From: Dehalococcoidales bacterium
GTDB taxonomy: Bacteria > Chloroflexota > Dehalococcoidia > Dehalococcoidales > UBA5627
Direction of reading: 5' to 3'
DNA length: 64,000 nt
Assembly (NCBI GenBank): GCA_041656115.1
Contig: JBBAED010000005.1
Span: 25,638-89,637, forward strand
A program made the translations under genes and the position numbers. The notes under the pieces are model-generated. The model saw nothing but the letters and a program-made list of their open reading frames with translations. It did not search any database and was not told the origin of the DNA. Below, one piece after another: positions 1 through 7,599 of this stretch (positions are counted from its first letter, which is position 1; each line of letters opens with the position of its first letter).

Positions 1-689
1 TCCCGATTCCGCAAGGCGAAAGGGTCACTGCGGTAGTTGAGGTTAGCGAATTTAAAGAAGATAACTTTATTTTACTTGCCACATCTAAGGGTGAAGTTAA
101 AAAGATTGCAATGAGCAGTTTCGCTTCGGTACGTTCAAGCGGGCTGATTGCAATGGATGTGGATTCGGACGATAATCTTATCGCTGTTTGTCAGGGCGCT
201 GAAACAGACGACGTATTGATGATAACCCGGAAGGGACAATCAATCAGATTCCATATTTCGGAATTAAGAACCAGCCTAAGAGCCAGCGGCGGGGTTTACG
301 GAATTAAATTAGGAAAAGACGATCAAGTGGTTAGTATGGATGTGGCCGAAGAGGGTTCTTTCGTACTTACCGTTACTTCCGGCGGACACGGAAAACTAAC
401 CCCGATTGACGATTATCCGTTACAGCGCCGCGCCGGAAGCGGGGTGATTACCTTTAGGATAGTGGATAAAACCGGAGATGTTGCGGCAGCCAAAGCGGTA
501 AAACCGGATCAGCAGGTGATGATAATTTCCGCTAAAGGTATTATTACGCTAACGCCCGTTAGGGAAAAAGATCCGCGTTTGGGGATTACCATCCAAGGAC
601 GCAGCACACAAGGCGTACGGCTGATGAAATTGGAAGCGGGTGATAGCGTGGTTGCGATTGCCGCCTTTGACGGAGAAGGCAGAGAATAA
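1..689 (+). CDS. gyrA: DNA gyrase subunit A, C-terminal part (5' end outside window)
   Basis: Open from the window edge in the frame starting at base 3 and ending at the TAA at 687-689; about 228 residues are visible. They form repeated beta-pinwheel blades of the GyrA C-terminal domain, which wraps DNA so that gyrase can introduce negative supercoils. Typical blade sequences are visible, such as FILLATSKGEVKKIAMSSF at the start and a MIITRKGQSIRF-like blade in the middle. The first ATG inside the window (111) is internal, not a start. The breakage-reunion domain lies upstream, outside the window. ParC has a similar C-terminal domain, but the blade sequence reads as GyrA. Confidence 0.9.
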   Translation, partial: PIPQGERVTAVVEVSEFKEDNFILLATSKGEVKKIAMSSFASVRSSGLIAMDVDSDDNLIAVCQGAETDDVLMITRKGQSIRFHISELRTSLRASGGVYGIKLGKDDQVVSMDVAEEGSFVLTVTSGGHGKLTPIDDYPLQRRAGSGVITFRIVDKTGDVAAAKAVKPDQQVMIISAKGIITLTPVREKDPRLGITIQGRSTQGVRLMKLEAGDSVVAIAAFDGEGRE

Positions 690-719
690 GCTTCAGTCCG
701 CTAAATAAGGATACGAAAA

Positions 720-745
720 GGGGTCGGCAAATCGCCGACCCCTTT
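720..745 (+). terminator. Rho-independent terminator after gyrA
   Basis: A perfect 9-bp stem (GGGGTCGGC at 720-728, GCCGACCCC at 734-742) with a 5-nt loop is followed by TTTGTGATTT. It sits 31 bp after the gyrA stop and before the convergent anti-sigma gene. Confidence 0.8.
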
Positions 746-780
746 GTGATTTAACATATAAAACAAAGGAATCCCAACAT

Positions 781-2187
781 CTACCTCAGCATAGACATCA
801 ATGTAGAAGAAAATCCCTCTATAGACAAAGCGCTTACCATTTCTTGTTTGATTTCTTCGGCGAAATCATCAAAATATGCCTGTGGTTCGGCAGCTTCGAT
901 GGTATAGAGCCATCTGAATAAAGCTCCGTCAACATCTTCCACCACAATTCCTTCCCCGCTTATCCCTCTGGTATCGACACAAACATCAAGGCCTTTACCG
1001 GTATTGGTGTAATATAACACTCCATCGTCAAAGCTATAACTGATAACATTAATCGATGTTACGACAGTAATGTTGGAATTAAAATTCTCTAAATAGTTTT
1101 TAATAGCCTGCTGACCCTCTTTCGGTAAAGCGTTAAAGAAAATTATCGGGTCGGATGAATAGCTGAATAAATCCAAAAGCTCTCTAATTACAGCAGGGTC
1201 GCTCCAGTTCTTGTCACCGGTAATGGAAGCAATGGCGTCTTCCACGGGGATAATATTGAAGCCTAATTCATAGATTTCCTTTTCCCATCCCGCCAGCAGG
1301 TTGCCTGATTTATCAAGTGGAGTGTCTATTGTAATATCCTCATTGAAATTATAGAAATGAGTTACATATGTCGAAATATATTTATTACTCTGAAGAATCT
1401 GCTTTGTCTGATGTATGAAATAATCGTCTTTACCTATCCATATTTCGATTTCAGTATCTAGAAGTTTGGCGGTTCCTTTGTAATGCAAGCAGATTACCCC
1501 GTCTATAACTTCATCACCCAGTTGTTCCGGTTTATCTATAAACTCCAGCATTGCCACGGCATGTCGCTGACTCATGGTTCCACTATTTCTGTAATACAAA
1601 TAGTCCATGTCTCCGCTACTCTGCAATAGCAAATTTTTGTCTTCAGATTGATAATACCTGTATTCCCCGTCGTAATAGATTTCAAAGTTCCTTTCAACAC
1701 GAGTTACGACACCATTATTAGTGGAATTGTAAGAATGGCTGTAAGTCAGATGCGCAAGGTCTGGCAAGACAAACTCAAATATATTCTCTGTAACAGCCTG
1801 TTCAATGTTGGGATTGTCGATATCTATTGTTGTGGCAGAACTACTGACACGGTAAGTCTGCACATTCTCCGCGGCTTCCTTTGCCTTGGCAAGAACAGTG
1901 GTGTAGCCGTTGTTTCCCGTCCACGGCTGCAATACAAACAACATGGCTACTATAGCCACAACCGAAAGCGATAATACGACAGGACGCAGCCATTTATTCC
2001 CGTTAATCCCCTTAATGTTATCCATTATCGGTATCCTTCTCCTTTTTACGGCCTTCGCCGTTTTATTCGAGGGGGATTCGAATTTTTCCAATAAAGCTGC
2101 TTTCAAGAGCCTTTGGTGAGTATGCAGTTCGGCCTCCGGAAGCCGGGCGCTCTCTAACTTTTTTATTAAATCCTCATTTTTCATCAT
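781..2187 (-). CDS. Probable anti-sigma factor with a LolA-like extracytoplasmic domain
   Basis: A 468-residue protein directly downstream of an ECF sigma gene (30-bp gap, same strand). Residues 1-66 are a charged cytoplasmic segment that could bind the sigma factor. Residues 67-88 are a single hydrophobic membrane span. The remaining ~375 residues would be extracytoplasmic and resemble sigma-regulatory and lipoprotein-carrier (LolA/LppX-like) beta-sheet domains, with repeated DGEYRYY and IEIWIGKDDYFIHQ-type strands. No classical zinc anti-sigma motif is visible, so the assignment rests on topology and gene order. Its start is preceded by the same upstream element as the sigma gene (see 2191-2231). 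The ligand or stress sensed is unknown. Confidence 0.6.
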   Translation of the reverse strand: MMKNEDLIKKLESARLPEAELHTHQRLLKAALLEKFESPSNKTAKAVKRRRIPIMDNIKGINGNKWLRPVVLSLSVVAIVAMLFVLQPWTGNNGYTTVLAKAKEAAENVQTYRVSSSATTIDIDNPNIEQAVTENIFEFVLPDLAHLTYSHSYNSTNNGVVTRVERNFEIYYDGEYRYYQSEDKNLLLQSSGDMDYLYYRNSGTMSQRHAVAMLEFIDKPEQLGDEVIDGVICLHYKGTAKLLDTEIEIWIGKDDYFIHQTKQILQSNKYISTYVTHFYNFNEDITIDTPLDKSGNLLAGWEKEIYELGFNIIPVEDAIASITGDKNWSDPAVIRELLDLFSYSSDPIIFFNALPKEGQQAIKNYLENFNSNITVVTSINVISYSFDDGVLYYTNTGKGLDVCVDTRGISGEGIVVEDVDGALFRWLYTIEAAEPQAYFDDFAEEIKQEMVSALSIEGFSSTLMSMLR

Positions 2188-2190
2188 CCA

Positions 2191-2231
2191 CCTCTGTAAA
2201 GGATAACCGTTATTTCCCTAAAAGGTTGCAT
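2191..2231 (-). promoter_or_regulatory. Repeated upstream element, copy 2 (before the anti-sigma gene)
   Basis: Reading the minus strand: ATGCAACCTTTTA, 10 nt, GGTTATCCT, 4 nt, AGAGG, 3 nt, ATG. The three blocks are identical, with identical spacing, to the element before the sigma gene. The first block overlaps the sigma factor's last codons and stop. AACC plus TTATCC about 16 nt apart would suit an ECF-type promoter, and AGAGG may be the ribosome site. Confidence 0.55.
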
Positions 2232-2790
2232 TGTCCTCCAATAATTTTTTAAGTTTGTCCAAACCCCTGTGTAAGAGCGACTTTACCGTTCCCTCGCGTT
2301 TTCCCAGTATCAAGCAAATTTCAGCAACAGACTTTTTCTCAAAATACCTTAGAACAATAACTTCTTGGTAAATATGGGGCAGTTTGACTATACAGCGATG
2401 CAATAAAAGATAGTCCTCATGTTTTTGCATATCGGCTTCAATGCGTGTTATCTCATCGTTATCGTTTGCCCCTGTTGCAATTGCCAAAACCTCCATTTCT
2501 TTTTTAAGCAAATTAAGTTGCTTGTTATGGTTATAGCCGTTAATGATTTTATTTTCGGCAATGCGGTACAGATATGCGGAGAAGGGGATATTACGCCATT
2601 GGAAGCGTTTAATGGTATGAAGGGCTTTGAGGAATACCTCGGAGGTTATATCCTTGGCTATTTCGATATTAGCTGTTCGTAGAATCACATAACCGAGGAT
2701 TTTGGGATAATACTCGTCATAAAGCAAGCCAAATGCATTAACATCGGTTTTTGCCCTGTTTACCAGTTCTTTTTCCCGCTCTAAATCCAT
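2218..2790 (-). CDS. ECF-type RNA polymerase sigma factor (sigma-70 family)
   Basis: 190 residues, the usual size for an ECF sigma factor. Region 2 is visible at about residues 10-80 (FGLLYDEYYPKI; ITSEVFLKALHTIKRF; FSAYLYRIAENKI), which recognises the -10 element and binds core polymerase. Region 4, with its helix-turn-helix, is at about 125-185 (LPHIYQEVIVLRYFEKKSVAEI, then KREGTVKSLLHRGLDKLKK). Regions 1.1 and 3 are missing, as expected for this group. It forms an operon with the downstream membrane anti-sigma factor, suggesting a cell-envelope stress circuit. A shared element upstream of both genes suggests autoregulation. Confidence 0.88.
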   Translation of the reverse strand: MDLEREKELVNRAKTDVNAFGLLYDEYYPKILGYVILRTANIEIAKDITSEVFLKALHTIKRFQWRNIPFSAYLYRIAENKIINGYNHNKQLNLLKKEMEVLAIATGANDNDEITRIEADMQKHEDYLLLHRCIVKLPHIYQEVIVLRYFEKKSVAEICLILGKREGTVKSLLHRGLDKLKKLLEDNATF

Positions 2791-2793
2791 ATG

Positions 2794-2834
2794 CCTCTAC
2801 ATAGGATAACCCATTTTTTGGTAAAAGGTTGCAT
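2794..2834 (-). promoter_or_regulatory. Repeated upstream element, copy 1 (before the ECF sigma gene)
   Basis: Minus strand: ATGCAACCTTTTA, 10 nt, GGTTATCCT, 4 nt, AGAGG, 3 nt, ATG. The blocks and spacing match those before the anti-sigma start. This is a candidate autoregulated ECF promoter combined with a ribosome site. Confidence 0.55.
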
Positions 2835-2911
2835 GAATTTGACGAAAAATCGGGGAATTTTTAAAAAAAGATATTAACCGGTTTTGTGGTTTGAGGAATC
2901 CATAAACGTGG

Positions 2912-4756
2912 TTAATTGTTCTTGCGGTTGAATTTATGGTCGCATAAGACAGTCGCTTTTTCTATCCCGCAGATATTACAAGCATGGTCACGGCAATCCG
3001 CCGTTTCTTTTTCTTCAATTGCTCGTTTATATTCGCGTTTCAAGAAATTAAGCGAAACGCCGGTATCGATATGTCCCCAGGGTAAAGGTTCGTCCGGCAA
3101 ACGTTCCCTGTGCGTATAAAAATACGGATCGATTCCCTCTTTACGGAAGGCGTCCATCCAAACATCAAATTTAAAGTGTTCCCCCCACCCATCAAAACAA
3201 GCCCCCATTTGCCAAGCGCTATAAATTACTTTCCCCAGCCTGCGGTCCCCGCGCGAGATAATCGCTTCAAGAAAGCTGCGAGAGTAATCCTGCCAAGAGG
3301 GGGTTACGTCTTTTCTTTGTAAATTGTTTCTTAAAATGTTTTGCTTGTGCCTGATGTTTTCTTCACTGTCCATGGCAATCCACTGAAAAGGGGTGTGCGG
3401 TTTGGGCACAAAAGTCGATAAACTGAGCCGAACGTGCGGTTTTCTGCCGGGAATGTTTTTGCCGATTGCGCGGATTTTTTCGACCATTTCAATAATGCCG
3501 TTAATATCCTCGTCTGTTTCAGTCGGTAACCCCAGCATAAAGTAGAGCTTTAGGCTTTTCCAACCCTTTTCGAAAGCGGCGGTAACCGTATCAAAAATTT
3601 GTTGTTCGGGGATGCATTTATTAATTACGCGTTGCAATCTCTGGCTGCCGGCTTCGGGGGCAAAGGTGAGCCCCGATTTCCTTTCGGTGGGTAGCGAATC
3701 AATTAACTTTACCGAATCAACCATCATTCTGAGGCTGGGAAGCGATAAGGAGATATTTTTTTGTCCGTACTCGGCAACAATTTTACTTACCAGTTCATCA
3801 ATGCCGTGATAATCGCTGGTGCTTAAAGACACAAGAGAGATTTCATCATAGCCTGTGTTATCGATAATTTCTCCGGCAGCGGCTATAACTTCGTCATGCG
3901 AGCGCTGGCGTACCGGCCGATAGGTCATTCCGGCATGACAAAAACGACAACCGCGGGTGCAGCCGCGGCTGATTTCTATCGCACAGCGGTCGTGGGTGGC
4001 GGCAATAAAAGGAACTATCGGGCGCGTTCCCGTCGGCGGTAATTTTGAGACGATTTGTCTTTTTATTATCGGTGCGGCTTCGGGTGTTGTGGGGGTGATA
4101 GATTTAAACATCCCGCTGTCGTCATACTCGATAACATACAAACTCGGAACGTATACGCCGGGGATGGTTGCCAACCGCTTTAATTTATCGGTTCGCGACA
4201 GATTATTTTTGAGAGATTTAAACTCCCTTAAACAATCCACCAATGTCGGAAGAACATCTTCGGCGTCGCCGATAACAAAAAAATCAAAAAAATCAGCCAG
4301 CGGTTCGGGGTTTAGTGCACAGTTCCCGCCGCCAACCACCAGCGGATGTTCATCTTTTCTGTCACAAGTCATTACAGGAATATCGGCAAGGCTAAGCATA
4401 TCCAGAATATTGGTGTACGATAGCTCATAACCAAGCGAAAAGCCGATTAAATCAAATTCGTTTAAAGCACGGCCGCTTTCGAGGCTTTGTAAGGGGATGT
4501 CGGCTGTTTTGAGGGCGTTTGCCATATCAACCCACGGAGTAAAGACCCTTTCGGCAAGCACATCCGGATAGGCGTTTAAAATATCGTAGAGAATCGGTAC
4601 GGCCATGTTCGACATTCCGATTTCGTAGATATCGGGATAACTTAAAACGATCTTAATATCCGTATTAAGCCAATCTTTAACGATACTGTTCCATTCGCCG
4701 CCGGTATAGCGGGCAGGTTTGGAAACGTTGTATAAAATATTGTCGGGATAAGCCAA
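2912..4756 (-). CDS. B12-binding/radical SAM protein, TIGR03960-like
   Basis: About 614 residues. The N-terminal half (to about residue 200) resembles a cobalamin-binding-like Rossmann region with an FSLGYELSYTNILDML segment. The radical SAM cluster motif C-x3-C-x2-C follows (CTRGCRFC, cysteines near residues 266-273), then the TIM-barrel motifs LTFAPEAGSQRLQ and LYFMLGLPTETDED. The C-terminus carries a cysteine cluster (CRDHACNICGI). I place the start at TTG 4756, because GGAGG lies 6 nt upstream of it; the longer reading from GTG 4774 contains that ribosome site. The family is widespread in anaerobes. Its substrate is unknown to me; related proteins often sit beside a small DUF2344 partner, which is not visible here. 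Confidence 0.85.
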   Translation of the reverse strand: MAYPDNILYNVSKPARYTGGEWNSIVKDWLNTDIKIVLSYPDIYEIGMSNMAVPILYDILNAYPDVLAERVFTPWVDMANALKTADIPLQSLESGRALNEFDLIGFSLGYELSYTNILDMLSLADIPVMTCDRKDEHPLVVGGGNCALNPEPLADFFDFFVIGDAEDVLPTLVDCLREFKSLKNNLSRTDKLKRLATIPGVYVPSLYVIEYDDSGMFKSITPTTPEAAPIIKRQIVSKLPPTGTRPIVPFIAATHDRCAIEISRGCTRGCRFCHAGMTYRPVRQRSHDEVIAAAGEIIDNTGYDEISLVSLSTSDYHGIDELVSKIVAEYGQKNISLSLPSLRMMVDSVKLIDSLPTERKSGLTFAPEAGSQRLQRVINKCIPEQQIFDTVTAAFEKGWKSLKLYFMLGLPTETDEDINGIIEMVEKIRAIGKNIPGRKPHVRLSLSTFVPKPHTPFQWIAMDSEENIRHKQNILRNNLQRKDVTPSWQDYSRSFLEAIISRGDRRLGKVIYSAWQMGACFDGWGEHFKFDVWMDAFRKEGIDPYFYTHRERLPDEPLPWGHIDTGVSLNFLKREYKRAIEEKETADCRDHACNICGIEKATVLCDHKFNRKNN

Positions 4757-4932
4757 AACAATCCTCCAAAGCACTTATTATACGTGGAATCCGAGGTAAG
4801 GTGCAATCTTGCAGTAGGGATAGTCGATAATACTCCAAATAGTGACAGAACTCTAGGTTACCTCTTTTCATCGTGATTTCCTTCATCCGTATACCTGCTA
4901 AAGGGCGTCGCTGCCAACAGCCCCTTTTTATT

Positions 4933-4961
4933 TTGACCTTTATTAAAAACAGATTTACAAT
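4933..4961 (+). promoter_or_regulatory. Sigma-70 promoter of the HIT gene
   Basis: TTGACC (4933-4938), 17 bp, TACAAT (4956-4961). The start codon at 4989 is preceded by AAGGAGG. Confidence 0.6.
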
Positions 4962-4988
4962 AACAATAGCACCTTTAAGGAGGACAAT

Positions 4989-5462
4989 ATGGAAAACTTA
5001 TGGGCGCCGTGGCGCATGGAATATATTAAAAAAGTAGATACGCAAGACTGCGTTTTTTGTACAATGCCCCCGGAAGATTGCGATGTTAAAAATTACATAT
5101 TGCATCGCGGAAAACACAACTTTGTAATCCTAAATTGTTACCCCTATAACCCCGGGCACCTGATGGTGGTTCCATTCCGTCACTTATGTGCGCTTGAAGA
5201 CCTCACAACCGAAGAAATGACAGAACATTACGAGTTGGTGAGCAGGTGCATTACCGCTTTAAAAAAGGCTTCCAATCCCGATGGTTTCAATGTCGGCATG
5301 AACTTGGGGAGGGTTGCCGGAGCCGGTATCGACAAGCACATCCACACTCATATTGTCCCCCGTTGGAGCGGAGATAACAATTTTATGCCGGTGGTGGCCG
5401 ATATCCGTGTGGTTAACGAGTCGTTGGGGGCTTCCTATCAAAAACTAAAGGATTGTTTTTAA
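4989..5462 (+). CDS. HIT family nucleotide hydrolase/phosphorylase (Ap4A-type)
   Basis: 157 residues. The histidine triad is H117-I-H119-T-H121 followed by IVPRW, with the middle histidine expected to form the nucleotidyl intermediate. An N-terminal C21-x2-C24 pair resembles the zinc site of Ap4A-phosphorylase-like HIT proteins, and the opening LWAPWRMEYI is characteristic of that branch. The likely role is cleavage of dinucleoside polyphosphates such as Ap4A, or of adenylylated compounds, in the cytoplasm. The AAGGAGG ribosome site supports the ATG start. It is monocistronic between its own promoter and the terminator at 5500. Confidence 0.87.
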   Translation: MENLWAPWRMEYIKKVDTQDCVFCTMPPEDCDVKNYILHRGKHNFVILNCYPYNPGHLMVVPFRHLCALEDLTTEEMTEHYELVSRCITALKKASNPDGFNVGMNLGRVAGAGIDKHIHTHIVPRWSGDNNFMPVVADIRVVNESLGASYQKLKDCF

Positions 5463-5499
5463 CCCGTTACCTTTAAAGTTTCAAACCGATTATTTTATT

Positions 5500-5534
5500 A
5501 AAGGAGTTGGGCAAATCACCCAACTCCTTTTTTT
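5500..5534. terminator. Bidirectional terminator between HIT and amidase genes
   Basis: A 12-bp perfect stem (AAAGGAGTTGGG at 5500-5511, CCCAACTCCTTT at 5519-5530) with a 7-nt loop is followed by TTTT on the plus strand and preceded by A-rich sequence for the minus strand. It serves the two convergent genes. Confidence 0.85.
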
Positions 5535-5569
5535 AGTTTAGATAATGATCGGTATTTCCCGAATTGAAA

Positions 5570-6601
5570 TTAATGCCCCTCAATTTTGGGCTGGAAAGCC
5601 ACCGGACAGTCTTTTGTGCTAACCGTCTTTCTGGTAAACGATTCAACTTGAGCCTGTGCCTTTTTAGGGTCAAGAACCCAAGTGCGATAGAAATCGTACG
5701 GGCAGGTAGCATCGCCGAGCTCTTCTTCTTCCGAATTGAGTTTGGCGGTGTAGCCTCTGTGGAGCAATTTGAAGAGGTGGTTCTGTGATTGCCAATTCGC
5801 TCTGGCATCCCTGATGGCACTAACCGAAAGTTCGGCATATTGAACCCCCATTTGTTCCGTACCGCATTCACCCAAAATCCTGCCGTCAAAGCCGACAATA
5901 GCCGAATGCCCAAAGAACGAATAAACGCCGTCAAAACCGGTGCCGTTAGCTACCGCAACATAGCTGGTATTTGCCCATGCCATTGTTGTTGCCATATTTC
6001 TCTGCTGTTCTCTGGAAGGGTACATGTAACCTTGGCAGCGGACAATTAATTCGGCGCCTTTCATAGCGCAATCACGCCAGATTTCGGGGTAGTTACCGTC
6101 ATCGCAAATAATCAGGCTGACTTTCAAGCCCTTGGGGCCTTCGGAAACAAAGGTGCCGCTTGCGGGATACCAGCCTTCAATAGGACACCAAGGCATAATC
6201 TTGCGGTATTTTTGAACAATCTCACCCTTATTATTGATTAGTATCAATGTATTGTAGGGGACTTTGTTGGGGTGGTCCTCGTGGAATTCACCGGTAATCG
6301 AGTTTACCATCCAAATATTGTTTTTGCGGCAGCACTCGGAAAAGATTTCTGTTTCCTCGCCGGGGACGGTAGTGGAAAGATCCATGAATTCTTGAGGGTC
6401 ATAAAGGATGCCTTCCGTGCTGTATTCGGGGAAAATTATCAGGTCCATGCCCGGAAATCCCGTTTTGATTCCTTCGGCATATTTGGCAATTTTATGGCAG
6501 TTATCAAGGATATCTTTTTTTGAATGCAGGCTGGGAATCGGGTAGTTTACAACCGCAACACCGACATTGTCGGCGCTTGAAGAAATATCACCGTGTCTCA
6601 T
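5570..6601 (-). CDS. amiE: Aliphatic amidase (acylamide amidohydrolase)
   Basis: 343 residues, the normal AmiE length, highly similar over its whole length to what I recall of Pseudomonas/Geobacillus-type AmiE. The nitrilase-fold triad is in place: E59 in FPEYSTEG, the lysine of QKYRKIMPWCPIEGW (position 134 in the family) and the cysteine of SLIICDDGNYPE (position 166). It hydrolyses short aliphatic amides such as acetamide to the acid and ammonia. The start MRHGDISSS is the conserved family N-terminus. It lies 101 bp after a channel gene of the AmiS/UreI family on the same strand, so the pair imports and hydrolyses small amides as a nitrogen or carbon source. Confidence 0.93.
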   Translation of the reverse strand: MRHGDISSSADNVGVAVVNYPIPSLHSKKDILDNCHKIAKYAEGIKTGFPGMDLIIFPEYSTEGILYDPQEFMDLSTTVPGEETEIFSECCRKNNIWMVNSITGEFHEDHPNKVPYNTLILINNKGEIVQKYRKIMPWCPIEGWYPASGTFVSEGPKGLKVSLIICDDGNYPEIWRDCAMKGAELIVRCQGYMYPSREQQRNMATTMAWANTSYVAVANGTGFDGVYSFFGHSAIVGFDGRILGECGTEQMGVQYAELSVSAIRDARANWQSQNHLFKLLHRGYTAKLNSEEEELGDATCPYDFYRTWVLDPKKAQAQVESFTRKTVSTKDCPVAFQPKIEGH

Positions 6602-6702
6602 TTATAATCCTCCGTATAATTTTATTCTTCGCTAAAATCCGATGCAGGTATTTGATGTTTCATTGTTCTATAAGCCCACCTCCTTAAATCGGAATTACGG
6701 AA

Positions 6703-7197
6703 TTACCACCAGGGCCATATTCCGGTCAGCGTAAAGTAAGCCCCGATGAAGGTCACAATTGCGTTTACCATCGTCCAATAGGCTGTTGCTTTGTTGATGT
6801 TTTTGCCCAAACCGAGCAACAGGAAGAACATGAACCATAAAGTTGCCCACATAAACCAGAGTAAAGCCAGCCCCGGAGTGGCGAGGTTTAAAAATCCGGT
6901 CGGAACGGCAATCAGTGCAACGGGCAGACAATACCAACCCAGCCCTTTGCCGTCCAGATTCCATATTTGGGTTGCGGCTACGTAGAGATATGTGAATGCA
7001 AACAATAAGGTCAAAGCGGCGCCGTAGAAATCGGCGGTTTCTTTGGCGGTGGCGATTACAACGATTACGCCTGTAATTTGAACGACGGCAACGAAGATAT
7101 TCATGGGGATAACCGCTTTGTTAGACATTTTTCCCATCATCCAAAGCGCGTTAATAAACAGGACAAAACCGACATACCATAGACCTAGTCCTAACAA
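6703..7197 (-). CDS. amiS: AmiS/UreI family amide/urea channel
   Basis: 164 residues, almost entirely hydrophobic, with about six membrane spans. The N-terminus (LGLGLWYVGFVLFINALWMMG) matches the AmiS/UreI family, whose members let urea or short-chain amides cross the inner membrane. The start is TTG at 7197, with AAAGGGGGG about 7 nt upstream. It lies upstream of and co-oriented with the aliphatic amidase, which supports amide rather than urea as substrate; no urease genes are nearby. The 400-bp leader contains a terminator-like hairpin and a short ORF, so expression may be attenuated. Confidence 0.85.
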   Translation of the reverse strand: MLGLGLWYVGFVLFINALWMMGKMSNKAVIPMNIFVAVVQITGVIVVIATAKETADFYGAALTLLFAFTYLYVAATQIWNLDGKGLGWYCLPVALIAVPTGFLNLATPGLALLWFMWATLWFMFFLLLGLGKNINKATAYWTMVNAIVTFIGAYFTLTGIWPWW

Positions 7198-7246
7198 CGA
7201 CTTGCCCCCCTTTAAGCGTTTTTGTTAAGCTCGGAGAATATGAATG

Positions 7247-7288
7247 TTACAAATGTTTTTTGAACTGGTAACACAGCAATTCTGCCAT
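7247..7288 (-). CDS. Possible 13-residue leader peptide upstream of amiS
   Basis: ATG at 7288, preceded at 6-7 nt by GGGAGGTA, opens a 13-codon frame (MAELLCYQFKKHL) ending in TAA at 7247. It lies between a terminator-like hairpin (7353-7379) and amiS. The good ribosome site is the only argument for translation; there is no known homologue to cite. Confidence 0.25.
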   Translation of the reverse strand: MAELLCYQFKKHL

Positions 7289-7352
7289 ACACACTACCTC
7301 CCGATATTGGTCTTAACAGGGGGTTTGTAAGGGGCATTGTCCTTGGAGGGGT

Positions 7353-7379
7353 AAAAAGAGTATTTTGGAAAAAACACTC
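7353..7379 (-). terminator. Intrinsic terminator or attenuator between hisS and amiS
   Basis: Minus strand: GAGTGTTTT, TTCC loop, AAAATACTC, then TTTTT. The 9-bp stem contains one G-U pair. It lies 220 nt past the hisS stop and 156 nt before amiS, so it could end hisS transcripts or act in an amiS leader. The rest of the 7198-7599 gap shows only the short ORF at 7247-7288. Confidence 0.65.
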
Positions 7380-7599
7380 CCCAGCGTAAGAAGACTACCA
7401 TACCGCTTTCTTAAAAACAAGGGGTTTTGGGGTAAATTTTTGTAAAATTCTAAAAGTTGTAAACGGCTGAATTTAAACGTATTTGCGACACGATGGGTAG
7501 GATTAGCTATACGATAGCTGTAAGAATATCTTGATAAGGAATATACTCAAAAAAGTATCGGTTTTGGAGGCTGATTTTTAAGATTTCCAAGGATAAAAT

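Noticed and set aside
3957..4430. 157-codon plus-strand frame inside the radical SAM gene
   Set aside because: It is antisense to a clear gene, with no ribosome site and no family signature.
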